19,083 bases of DNA from positions 1-19,083 of the forward strand of contig JAEXRM010000102.1 in assembly GCA_023440865.1 (NCBI GenBank). The letters run 5' to 3'. The translations under genes were made by a program, and so were the position numbers. The notes beneath the pieces were generated by a model. The model was not told the DNA's origin. It saw only the letters and a list, made by a program, of their open reading frames with translations, and searched no databases. Numbering within the stretch: position 1 is the stretch's first letter; each line of letters starts with the position of its first letter. This stretch comes from Bacillota bacterium. Lineage in GTDB: Bacteria > Bacillota > Clostridia > DSM-8532. Shown here piece after piece: positions 13,507-19,083 of the stretch.

Positions 13507-14157
13507 ATGAACCAGTACATGAAGATGACCCTGCATGCCTTCGGCGAAGGCCTTGCGGACAACGAGCCGTCGCCCGGCGGGGCGCGCGCCGCCGCCCTGG
13601 CCGGTTCACACGCTGCCGCGCTCGGAACGGCTGCGGCAACCCGCACCTATGGTGACGACACCTGGGAGACCATCGATCCGGCCCTTCAGGAGCAGTTCCG
13701 GGAAGCCCACGAGGAACTGGTGGTGCTGCAGGGCGCACTTGCCCGCATGACCGCGGCGGATCTCGAGGCGGCCGAGGGGCTCAGGACGGCGTTCGCGTTG
13801 CCCCGGGAAACCGCGGAGGAACGCGAGGCGCGCAAGGAAGCGATCGCTTCGGCCGCTGCCCGGGTGATCGGTACGCCGCTGAAAACGGCGGAGCTGTGCC
13901 TGTCCGTCCTGGATTATCTGCAAAAGATCGCAACCTGCGGCGAACGGGGGTCCCTGCCGGAAATCGGCACCGCCTCGGCGCTGGCGTTCGCAGGACTCGA
14001 CGGGTCACTGCTCCTTGTCCGCTGCAACCTTGCCATTCTGCCCGTCGAGGCGCAGCGGGCGGAGTTCGTCGAAACCGCCGAGAACATGTGGGAGCGGGGC
14101 AACGAAATGCGCGAGGAGACAATGGCCGCCCTGTTCATCCGCATGTCGGCGGAATGA
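13507..14157 (+). CDS. Cyclodeaminase/cyclohydrolase family protein (FTCD C-terminal type)
   Basis: This 216-residue, all-helical protein resembles the formiminotransferase-cyclodeaminase C-terminal domain and the stand-alone methenyltetrahydrofolate cyclohydrolase FchA. Known members release ammonia from formiminotetrahydrofolate or hydrolyse methenyltetrahydrofolate. The first 45 residues carry the family hallmark in altered form: PSPGGARAAALAGSHAAALG stands in place of the usual P-PGGGS-AAL-GALGAAL. Later segments (GTPLKTAELCLSVLDYLQKIA, IGTASALAFAGLDGSLLLVRCNLAIL) match the conserved helices, including the run that ends in N. ATG 13507 is preceded by GAGAGGAGG. Longer in-frame starts would cross the terminator at 13414-13446. 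The altered Gly-Gly-Gly-Ser turn leaves catalysis uncertain. Folate chemistry would fit metH 4 kb away, but no shared operon is seen. Confidence 0.82.
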   Translation: MNQYMKMTLHAFGEGLADNEPSPGGARAAALAGSHAAALGTAAATRTYGDDTWETIDPALQEQFREAHEELVVLQGALARMTAADLEAAEGLRTAFALPRETAEEREARKEAIASAAARVIGTPLKTAELCLSVLDYLQKIATCGERGSLPEIGTASALAFAGLDGSLLLVRCNLAILPVEAQRAEFVETAENMWERGNEMREETMAALFIRMSAE

Positions 14158-14458
14158 ACGGATGCAGGGGAGGAACCGTCTCTTGAGCTGATGGGCATTG
14201 CCGCCGCCGCAGGAAGGATCCGATCACCTGGCTTCGGAACACCACGGCCCGACCGAGTATTCCTTGTACATTCCGGAATTTTCACTCAGTCCCGGAAGAT
14301 CGGATTCATGACGCGATGCCTCGCGATGGGTAAAATGCTAATGGACCCGGTCGATGCGTGCGCCACATGGCGGTACGCCGGGCGAAGATCCAAGGAGGCG
14401 CCGGGATGGCGGGACCACATGGTCCGCCTTGCCGCACCGCTCCGGAAAGCAGGTTTCC
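14158..14458. other. 301-base gap before the isomerase-like gene
   Basis: I see no terminator after the cyclodeaminase stop. A 10-bp palindrome ATTCCGGAAT lies at 14270-14279 and a candidate promoter at 14308-14336. A strong Shine-Dalgarno sequence AAGGAGG (14392-14398) stands seven bases before ATG 14406, which is out of frame with the isomerase gene and opens a 73-codon frame ending at 14627. Confidence 0.5.
14308..14336 (+). promoter_or_regulatory. Candidate promoter of the isomerase-like gene
   Basis: ATGACG (14308-14313) and TAAAAT (14331-14336) lie 17 bases apart. The -10 matches at five of six bases and the -35 at four. The leader would be about 115 bases, long enough for leader translation from ATG 14406. 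Confidence 0.4.
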
Positions 14459-15331
14459 ATGGTCATCGGAGTCAGCTCGTACAGCTTCCACCGTCTCGTC
14501 AGCACCGGCGCCATGTCCCAGCTCGATGTCATCGCCAAGGCGAAGGAGCTGGGATTCGATGTCATCGAATTCTCCACCTTCACCCTGCCGGCCGGTGAGA
14601 CGCCCCTCTCGTTCGCGCCGAAGGTGAAGGCAGAATGTGACCGGATTGGCATCAAGGTCGCCAACTACACCATCGCGGCAGATTTTCTCGGCGGCAGCAA
14701 CGGCAACATGAAAGCCGAGATCGAGCGGCTCAAGGACGAGGTGCGCGTCGCTTCCATCCTCGAATCGCCCGGCATGCGCCATGACGCCACCTGGGGCATC
14801 CCCAAGACGCATCTGGGGCCGAGGAGCTTCGATGCCGTCCTGCCGCGCCTTGCGGAAGGATGCCGCGCCGTGACCGAGTTCGCGGCCACCATGGGTGTCC
14901 GCACCATGGTCGAGAACCACGGCTATTTCGCGCAGGACAGCGAGCGGGTCGAAAAGCTGGTCACCGCTGTCGATCATCCCAATTTCGGCCTGCTGGTGGA
15001 TATGGGCAACTTCATGTGCGCCGACGAGGACTCGACGACCGCGGTCGCCCGTGTGCTGCCGTACGCGTGCCACGTCCACGCGAAGGACTTTCACTGGAAG
15101 TCGGGTCTGGAAGCGGATCCCGGCGAGGGGTGGTTCCCGACGCGGGCAGGCAACTGGCTGCGCGGCGCGATCATCGGCCACGGCAACGCGCCGATTCCGC
15201 AATGCGTGAAGCTGCTCAAGCGAGCCGGCTACAACGGGGTGCTCTCCGTCGAGTTCGAGGGCATGGAGGATCCCATCCAGGGCATGACCATCGGACAGGC
15301 CAACCTGCGCCGGTTCGTTGCGGCGGAGTGA
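14459..15331 (+). CDS. Sugar phosphate isomerase/epimerase-like TIM-barrel protein
   Basis: This 290-residue protein belongs to the xylose isomerase-like TIM-barrel superfamily (AP-endonuclease 2 fold), which includes hydroxypyruvate isomerases, tagatose/psicose epimerases and inosose dehydratases. It begins on the first barrel strand (IGVSSYSFHR). Likely metal ligands sit at strand ends: Glu152 (VENHGY), Asp181 (LLVDMGNFM), His207 (CHVHAKDFHW) and Glu265 or Glu267 (SVEFEGMED). It has no signal peptide, so it is cytoplasmic. The exact substrate cannot be told. ATG 14459 is the natural N-terminus for the fold but has only a weak AGG five bases upstream. The much better Shine-Dalgarno sequence at 14392-14398 serves an out-of-frame ATG. 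It ends before a bidirectional terminator at 15558-15602. Confidence 0.88.
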   Translation: MVIGVSSYSFHRLVSTGAMSQLDVIAKAKELGFDVIEFSTFTLPAGETPLSFAPKVKAECDRIGIKVANYTIAADFLGGSNGNMKAEIERLKDEVRVASILESPGMRHDATWGIPKTHLGPRSFDAVLPRLAEGCRAVTEFAATMGVRTMVENHGYFAQDSERVEKLVTAVDHPNFGLLVDMGNFMCADEDSTTAVARVLPYACHVHAKDFHWKSGLEADPGEGWFPTRAGNWLRGAIIGHGNAPIPQCVKLLKRAGYNGVLSVEFEGMEDPIQGMTIGQANLRRFVAAE

Positions 15332-15396
15332 TGCGGCACGCAGCTATCCGGCGCACCTTGTCCGCCACGCCATGCCTGGCGTTTCAAAACCGAAGT

Positions 15397-15418
15397 CAGG
15401 ATCCGAAGTCTGATCCTG
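15397..15418. repeat. Small hairpin with flanking direct repeat
   Basis: CAGGATC (15397-15403) and GATCCTG (15412-15418) form a 7-bp stem. CCGAAGTC occurs just before and within it. No T-tract follows. The rest of the gap from 15332 to 15557 shows nothing else. Confidence 0.35.
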
Positions 15419-15557
15419 CATCCCCACCACGGACCCTGACCTTGCTCCGACCACAGAAAAGCCGCATTGCAAGACCATGCAGGGCTGACCGCCCCTTCTA
15501 CCCTGGCGGCGGCGTGCCGCATACCCGCCGCCTTGCTGGCTGGTTGCCGTAAAAAGG

Positions 15558-15602
15558 AAAGAGGATTGTCCTTGGCCATGTGGCTTTCGGACAATCCTCT
15601 TT
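15558..15602. terminator. Bidirectional terminator between convergent genes
   Basis: AAAGAGGATTGTCC (15558-15571) pairs perfectly with GGACAATCCTCTTT (15589-15602), 14 base pairs. An A-rich flank on the left and a T-run on the right serve both strands. It separates the plus-strand isomerase-like gene from the end of the minus-strand antiporter gene. Confidence 0.9.
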
Positions 15603-15622
15603 TCTTCACCCCAAGCAGGCAA

Positions 15623-16849
15623 TCAGCTGCCGACGGTTTCCATGAGCGCCGCCTGCCGGCCCTTGCCATGGAACACGAGCTTGAGCAGAATGGGCGTGAT
15701 GATGGTCGTCACGACGACGACAAGCACCAGCGGGGCCGTGAACAGGGCGGGCATCAGCCCAAGCGCAAGGCCCTTGTTCGCGACGATCAGCGCCACTTCG
15801 CCACGGGAGATCATGCCGGTGCCGATCTGCACCGACTCCTTCGTGCTGCATCCGGCGATCTTCGCACCCAGACCGCATCCGAGGATTTTCGACAAGATGG
15901 CGACAACCAGCAGCAGTACGGTGAGCGCAAGCAGCGTCCAGTTCAATGTGACCGATTCGATCGAGAGGCCCACGCTTGCGAAAAAAATCGGGGCGATGAG
16001 CATGTAGGAGAGAATGTCGAACCGCCGGTTGATGAAGTGCACCTGCTTGGTGTTCGACAGCACCAGGCCTGCAATGAACGCCCCGGTGATGTCCGCCACG
16101 CCGAACCATGCTTCGGCGATCCATGCCAGGATGAGGCAGTAGGAGAAGGATACGAGCACATACCGGCGCCGCTCGCGCTTTTCGCCGGTCAGCCGCTCGA
16201 AGACGCGGTAGAACACATACCCGGTGCCAAGGGCGAAGACGAAGAACAGCAGGATCTTGAGCAGTACCGGCCACAGGCTGACTGTCGGATCGGACATGCC
16301 GGTCACCACCGTCAGCAGGATGATGCCCAGCACATCATCGATGAGCGCCGCACTGAGGATGATGGTGCCGCTGCGGGAGTTCAGGTGTCCCAGCTCCTTG
16401 AGCGTCTCCACGGATATGCTGACGGAGGTGGCCGTCAGGACCACGCCGATGAAGACATTCTGCAGGAATGCGCGACTGTCCATGCCGGAAAGGCCGCCAT
16501 TGAACAGCACCGCGATGCCGAATCCGCCGAACAGCGGAACAAGCACGCCGAAGGCTGCGGTCAGCATGCCTGCCTTGCCGCATGTTTTCAGTTCCTTCAG
16601 ATCGATCTCCATGCCCGCGGAGAACATCAGCACGATGACCCCGAGCTCGGCGAGCTTCTTGATGAAATCCGTCTCGCTGATGAAGCCCAGCATGGCAGGC
16701 CCCATGACGACGCCGGCCACAAGGGCGCCGACCACCTGCGGCATGCGGATGCGCTTGGAGAAAATGCCGAAGACCTTGGTGAAAATGAGGATGATCGCCA
16801 AATCGAGCAAAAAATGATAAAAGTCGGAAGAACCGTTGTGAATCTCCAT
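15623..16849 (-). CDS. CPA2-family monovalent cation:proton antiporter
   Basis: This 408-residue integral membrane protein has about 12 hydrophobic segments across its whole length and is of the KefB/NapA/GerN type. It would exchange Na+ or K+ for protons and help pH or salt balance. Family landmarks are MPQVVGALVAGVVMGP near 36-51, LMFSAGMEIDL near 74-84, ATSVSISVETLKELG and ALIDDVLGIILL in the middle, and GTGMISRGEVALIVANKG near 335-352. The paired acidic residues in ALIDDVLG correspond to the ion-binding Asp pair of this family. There is no RCK/TrkA-N domain after the membrane part, so it is not regulated as KefC is. ATG 16849 is chosen because TTGGAGGTCAG precedes it and earlier in-frame codons give a non-homologous start. 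It is divergent from the regulator-like gene at 17094. Confidence 0.92.
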   Translation of the reverse strand: MEIHNGSSDFYHFLLDLAIILIFTKVFGIFSKRIRMPQVVGALVAGVVMGPAMLGFISETDFIKKLAELGVIVLMFSAGMEIDLKELKTCGKAGMLTAAFGVLVPLFGGFGIAVLFNGGLSGMDSRAFLQNVFIGVVLTATSVSISVETLKELGHLNSRSGTIILSAALIDDVLGIILLTVVTGMSDPTVSLWPVLLKILLFFVFALGTGYVFYRVFERLTGEKRERRRYVLVSFSYCLILAWIAEAWFGVADITGAFIAGLVLSNTKQVHFINRRFDILSYMLIAPIFFASVGLSIESVTLNWTLLALTVLLLVVAILSKILGCGLGAKIAGCSTKESVQIGTGMISRGEVALIVANKGLALGLMPALFTAPLVLVVVVTTIITPILLKLVFHGKGRQAALMETVGS

Positions 16850-16887
16850 CCTGACCTCCAAGAGAGGACCAATTCGGCCCATTATGC

Positions 16888-16893
16888 ATTGTA
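16888..16893 (-). promoter_or_regulatory. Extended -10 promoter of the antiporter gene
   Basis: On the minus strand TACAAT is preceded by TGC, an extended -10. The start would be near 16882, about 33 bases before ATG 16849. No good -35 is seen. Confidence 0.5.
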
Positions 16894-16957
16894 GCAGATT
16901 TATGCCCGGGAGGGGCGCATGGTTAGGAGAAAACACACGGACGGATGCGTGAAATGG

Positions 16958-16963
16958 TATAAT
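16958..16963 (+). promoter_or_regulatory. Extended -10 promoter of the regulator-like gene
   Basis: A perfect TATAAT is preceded by TGG, an extended -10. No -35 match lies 17 bases upstream. The start would be near 16970, about 125 bases before ATG 17094. Confidence 0.5.
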
Positions 16964-17093
16964 CGGGTCAGGCGCGGGACGCATCCGGTTCATGCATGGC
17001 GCCGTGCGGCATTTCGCCGATCATGTCGCGAGAAGGGTTGTCGCGGATCCGGTGTCGTGGGGCAATGCGCATCCGCAGGCGGGGGGAGCGGGT

Positions 17094-17984
17094 ATGTTCG
17101 AGAAATTGAAGAGCCGGATGCGTGAATGGTTGCACCCTGTTGCGGAGCAGGACCATCGGGAACTGTTCGATATGCTGCTTGGGGCGGATCCGGCGCTGCC
17201 CGCGCCCGATGATGAGGCGTTCCGGAGCATGCCGGGCATGCAGGGTATTCTGGAGCGGCCCGTACAGGTTGCCGTTTTGCAGGCGCTCACCCCGGAGGTG
17301 CGTGGCCAGCTGCAGCAGGCCTTGTCCCTGTTCCGCGACATGTGCGACTCCGATGAGGCCTATGCCCTCTCGGATGGCACCGGGCGGATCGCCTTTCTTT
17401 TCTTCCTCGATGAGATCTGGGAGGATCAGGCGCGTGACATGCTTGACGCGCTCAACCGCAGCCTGCAGGAACAGTGGCCGAAACGCAGCTTCGTGATCAC
17501 CATCGGCGATGCGGTGGATGCGGCCGAGGACAATGCGACGCCCTGGCGCACCTCCTACCGCACCGCGACAGGATTGCTGGACTACCGGTTCGTCAAGCCC
17601 TGCGGCAAGATCATCACCTACGCCGATATCGTCGCCCGACGCGAAATCTACCCCTCCTCCTTCCGCTTCCGCTTCGATGAACTCAAGCGGCATCTGGAGG
17701 AACCCAACGTGGACAGCCTGACCCAGTGGCTTGGCGGCGCCTACTCCGTTTTCCCCGCGCACGACCTGCATGCCCTTGGCTTGTGCATGCACCTGACCCT
17801 GGAGATTGTCGTCAACGCGATCTCCTACTGCCGGGAAAGAACGGGTGTGGAGCCGGTCGATGTCGGGGAGCCTGAACAGCTGGTTGGCGAGGTGCTTTCG
17901 CTGACCACGCCAGATGAGCTGCTGCAGTGGATCCTACGCTTCCTGGTGGCCTGCCGCGCCACATGTGCGCAATCTGAACGGTAA
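17094..17984 (+). CDS. YesN/AraC-regulator-like protein lacking its DNA-binding domain
   Basis: This 296-residue soluble protein resembles the central region of YesN-type response regulators with AraC output. It contains a degenerate cyclase-like half (RIAFLFFLDEIWEDQARDML..., SFVITIGDAVDAAEDNATPW), then RTSYRTATGLLDYRFVKPCGKIITYADI, then a helical part (YPSSFRFRFDELKRHLEEPNVDSLTQWL) and a final helix (TPDELLQWILRFLVAC). In full-length relatives a phospho-receiver precedes this region and a helix-turn-helix pair follows the last helix. Here both are absent: translation stops at 17984, and the DNA beyond is repeats. ATG 17094 has GGGGGAG upstream. An in-frame ATG at 16992 would add 34 residues without homology. 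It may be a decayed regulator or a signalling protein that acts without DNA binding. The family link is by pattern only. Confidence 0.6.
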   Translation: MFEKLKSRMREWLHPVAEQDHRELFDMLLGADPALPAPDDEAFRSMPGMQGILERPVQVAVLQALTPEVRGQLQQALSLFRDMCDSDEAYALSDGTGRIAFLFFLDEIWEDQARDMLDALNRSLQEQWPKRSFVITIGDAVDAAEDNATPWRTSYRTATGLLDYRFVKPCGKIITYADIVARREIYPSSFRFRFDELKRHLEEPNVDSLTQWLGGAYSVFPAHDLHALGLCMHLTLEIVVNAISYCRERTGVEPVDVGEPEQLVGEVLSLTTPDELLQWILRFLVACRATCAQSER

Positions 17985-18010
17985 GCCGCGGGGCATTGTA
18001 TGCGACACCA

Positions 18011-18026
18011 ATTCAAACGACAACCC
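18011..18026. repeat. Dispersed copy of the 16-base right-end repeat
   Basis: ATTCAAACGACAACCC here is identical to 19040-19055, where it is part of a coding tandem repeat. Here it is noncoding and directly abuts the start of the GGCATG repeat array. Confidence 0.8.
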
Positions 18027-18150
18027 GGCATGCGTGACGACCTGCGTGAGGTATGCGTGACGAACTGCTGAGGCATGCATGATGACCTGCGTGAGGCATG
18101 TGCGAGGCATGCGAGAGGCATGTGAGAGGCATGCGAGAGGCATGCGTTGA
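18027..18150. repeat. Degenerate GGCATG tandem repeat array
   Basis: Three long units of 22-23 bases begin at 18027, 18050 and 18072 (pattern GGYATGCRTGAYGAMCTGCGTGA). They are followed by four 11-base units at 18095, 18106, 18117 and 18128 (GGCATGYGAGA-like) and a last partial unit at 18139-18150. The units touch with no spacers. The array fills most of the gap between the truncated regulator and the TetR promoter. Confidence 0.85.
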
Positions 18151-18182
18151 TTCATGCGCAAGCGCCTGCATCCATGCGGGTG

Positions 18183-18211
18183 TTGACAGCGGTGATACTG
18201 CGCATTAATAT
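18183..18211 (+). promoter_or_regulatory. Promoter of the TetR operon
   Basis: A perfect TTGACA (18183-18188) and TAATAT (18206-18211) lie 17 bases apart. The start near 18218 falls inside the operator palindrome. Confidence 0.75.
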
Positions 18212-18229
18212 GAGTGAGTAATCACTCAT
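18210..18229. promoter_or_regulatory. TetR-type operator
   Basis: The palindrome has arms ATGAGTGA and TCACTCAT around the spacer GTAA, perfect over 8 base pairs per arm. It overlaps the -10 and the start point, so binding would block transcription. Its position in front of the tetR-type gene indicates autoregulation. Confidence 0.8.
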
Positions 18230-18286
18230 TTAATTAGCGCATGCCATGCACGCGGGAAAAGCGCCGGCATGCCGATCGGAGCGCAC

Positions 18287-18931
18287 ATGGCAAGAAAGAC
18301 GCGTCCCCCCGAACAATGGCAGGACAGGCAGGAGGAGATCCTGACGGCCGCCGTGGCCGTTTTTGCCGAAAAGGGATTCTCCGCCTCCACCACGAGCGAG
18401 GTCGCGAAGGCGGCCGGCGTGGCGGAGGGAACCATCTTCCGCTATTTCCGCACCAAAAAGGACTTGCTGACAGCCATCGTCACACGGTTTGTCACAACTG
18501 TCGGGGGCAACATCATGCTCGACGGCATCGGGAAGATCGTGTCGGAATCGGAGGGCAAGGACCTGCGCGTGGTGCTCAAGGAAATCCTCCTCGACCGGCT
18601 GCGGCTTGTCCGCGGCATGATGCCCGTGTTCCAGGTGGTGCTTGTCGAAGTCCTCTACCATGAGGAAATCCGCAGGATGGTCGGCGATACGATCCTCCCG
18701 AAGGCCCGGGGCACCGTGCAACCCCTCTTCGACCGCCTTGAGGCGGAAGGCACGTTGCGGCCGGGGCTCTCGCGTGACACCATCATGCGCACCATCCTGG
18801 GTGCGTTTGTGGGCCTCGTCGCCCAGTCGGTTTTTGTGGAGACGGATGAAGCTTCCTTCGACCAGGAAGCGGACCGCACCATCGACCTGATCTACCACGG
18901 CATCATCAGCAGCAGGGAGGCGGCACAATGA
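18287..18931 (+). CDS. TetR/AcrR-family transcriptional regulator
   Basis: This 214-residue repressor has the standard TetR layout. Its N-terminal DNA-binding domain (about 12-60) has ILTAAVAVFAEKGFSASTTSEVAKAAGVAEGTIFRYFRTKKDLL, here quoted in parts: helix-turn-helix residues TTSEVAKAAGVAEGTIFRYF and the following KKDLL. A helical ligand-binding and dimer domain follows to the end. ATG 18287 is chosen because GGAG lies five bases upstream and homology begins there. An in-frame ATG at 18269 would add six residues. A near-consensus promoter and a palindrome at 18210-18229 precede it. Its stop overlaps the next start (ATGA), so regulator and target are cotranscribed and probably both repressed by it. 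In such arrangements the target is often an efflux system, but the visible part of the next gene does not show this. Confidence 0.92.
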   Translation: MARKTRPPEQWQDRQEEILTAAVAVFAEKGFSASTTSEVAKAAGVAEGTIFRYFRTKKDLLTAIVTRFVTTVGGNIMLDGIGKIVSESEGKDLRVVLKEILLDRLRLVRGMMPVFQVVLVEVLYHEEIRRMVGDTILPKARGTVQPLFDRLEAEGTLRPGLSRDTIMRTILGAFVGLVAQSVFVETDEASFDQEADRTIDLIYHGIISSREAAQ

Positions 18932-19083
18932 GCACGCGCATCACGCAGCACAACTTCCGACACAATCCACATGCCGATTCCGGACGCGATCTCCGGAATG
19001 CCCCGGGAACCCACGCCAGTCATGCACATGGCATCCCCCATTCAAACGACAACCCCCATCCAAACGACAACCCCCATCCAAAC
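18928..19083 (+). CDS. Start of an unidentified gene with a His/Asn/Pro-rich repeat, partial
   Basis: The frame begins at ATG 18928, overlaps the TetR stop by four bases, and stays open to the right edge (52 codons). The visible N-terminus is polar and rich in His, Asn, Pro and Asp, with no signal peptide or membrane helix so far. From 19038 it encodes a tandem hexapeptide Pro-His-(Ser/Pro)-Asn-Asp-Asn from an 18-base repeat, in which copy number changes would keep the frame. Such a stretch could be a metal-binding or disordered leader of a transporter subunit, but no domain is visible. Translation is supported by the coupled start, not by homology. Confidence 0.55.
   Translation, partial: MSTRITQHNFRHNPHADSGRDLRNAPGTHASHAHGIPHSNDNPHPNDNPHPN
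19038..19083. repeat. 18-bp tandem repeat running off the window
   Basis: CCATTCAAACGACAACCC (19038-19055), CCATCCAAACGACAACCC (19056-19073) and a partial third copy (19074-19083). Units touch without spacers. The total length is unknown because the window ends inside the array. Confidence 0.9.

Noticed and set aside
15467..16894. A 475-codon plus-strand frame opposite the antiporter gene
   Set aside because: The product is a His/Asp/Gln/Glu-rich shadow of membrane-helix codons. The minus strand encodes a typical CPA2 antiporter with ribosome site and promoter.
18027..18150. CRISPR or attachment-site interpretation of the GGCATG array
   Set aside because: Units of 11 and 23 bases follow each other directly without unique spacers, and no integrase or Cas gene is present.
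17985..18180. Frameshifted helix-turn-helix remnant of the truncated regulator
   Set aside because: No frame after 17984 gives an AraC-like helix-turn-helix; the DNA is repeats.
19038..19083. CRISPR array at the right edge
   Set aside because: The units touch with no spacers, the period is only 18 bases, and the frame is open.

Overview
The window is GC-rich bacterial DNA, densely coded, with clear Shine-Dalgarno sequences and tRNA genes that encode their CCA ends. A surface-layer-homology (SLH) protein, a VanS/BceS-type short-loop sensor kinase, a stand-alone methionine synthase reactivation protein and a cyclodeaminase-type folate enzyme together suggest a high-GC anaerobic member of the Bacillota (Clostridia-like). 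That placement is inference. No ribosomal RNA or other decisive marker is present.

Left part (1-6394, minus strand). One gene train reads right to left: OmpR-type response regulator, sensor histidine kinase, membrane-fusion adaptor, MacB-type ABC ATPase, MacB-type permease, and a secreted SLH protein cut by the left edge. The two-component pair probably senses an envelope or antimicrobial signal and controls the exporter. Two adjacent 11-bp half-sites sharing GTTTA lie between kinase and adaptor and are a candidate regulator-binding site.

Middle (6590-9854, plus strand). A methionine synthase reactivation protein is followed 44 bases later by a cobalamin-dependent methionine synthase that lacks its own reactivation domain. 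The synthase carries a Gly/Ala/Asn-rich linker of about 55 residues. A perfect hairpin follows, then a small three-helix membrane protein with its own promoter.

10782-15331 (plus strand). A tRNA-Gly(CCC)/tRNA-Thr(GGT) pair has a near-consensus promoter and an intrinsic terminator. Next come a slipin (SPFH) membrane protein, a 446-base gap with hairpins and a possible short RNA or attenuator, an unrecognised protein, a cyclodeaminase (FchA/FTCD C-terminal) homologue and a sugar phosphate isomerase/epimerase-like TIM barrel.

Right part (15558-19083). A bidirectional terminator separates the plus-strand genes from a minus-strand CPA2 cation:proton antiporter. Divergent from the antiporter is a protein resembling the central region of YesN/AraC-type regulators but ending before any DNA-binding domain. 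It is followed by short tandem repeats. A TetR regulator with a clear promoter and palindromic operator comes next. Its stop codon overlaps the start of a gene that runs off the window and begins to encode an 18-bp tandem repeat. A 16-base piece of that repeat also occurs upstream, in the gap after the truncated regulator.

I found no insertion sequence, CRISPR array, phage gene or defence system. The least explained parts are the repeat-flanked right end, the short transcript unit at 12403-12508, and the adaptor/exporter/SLH operon.
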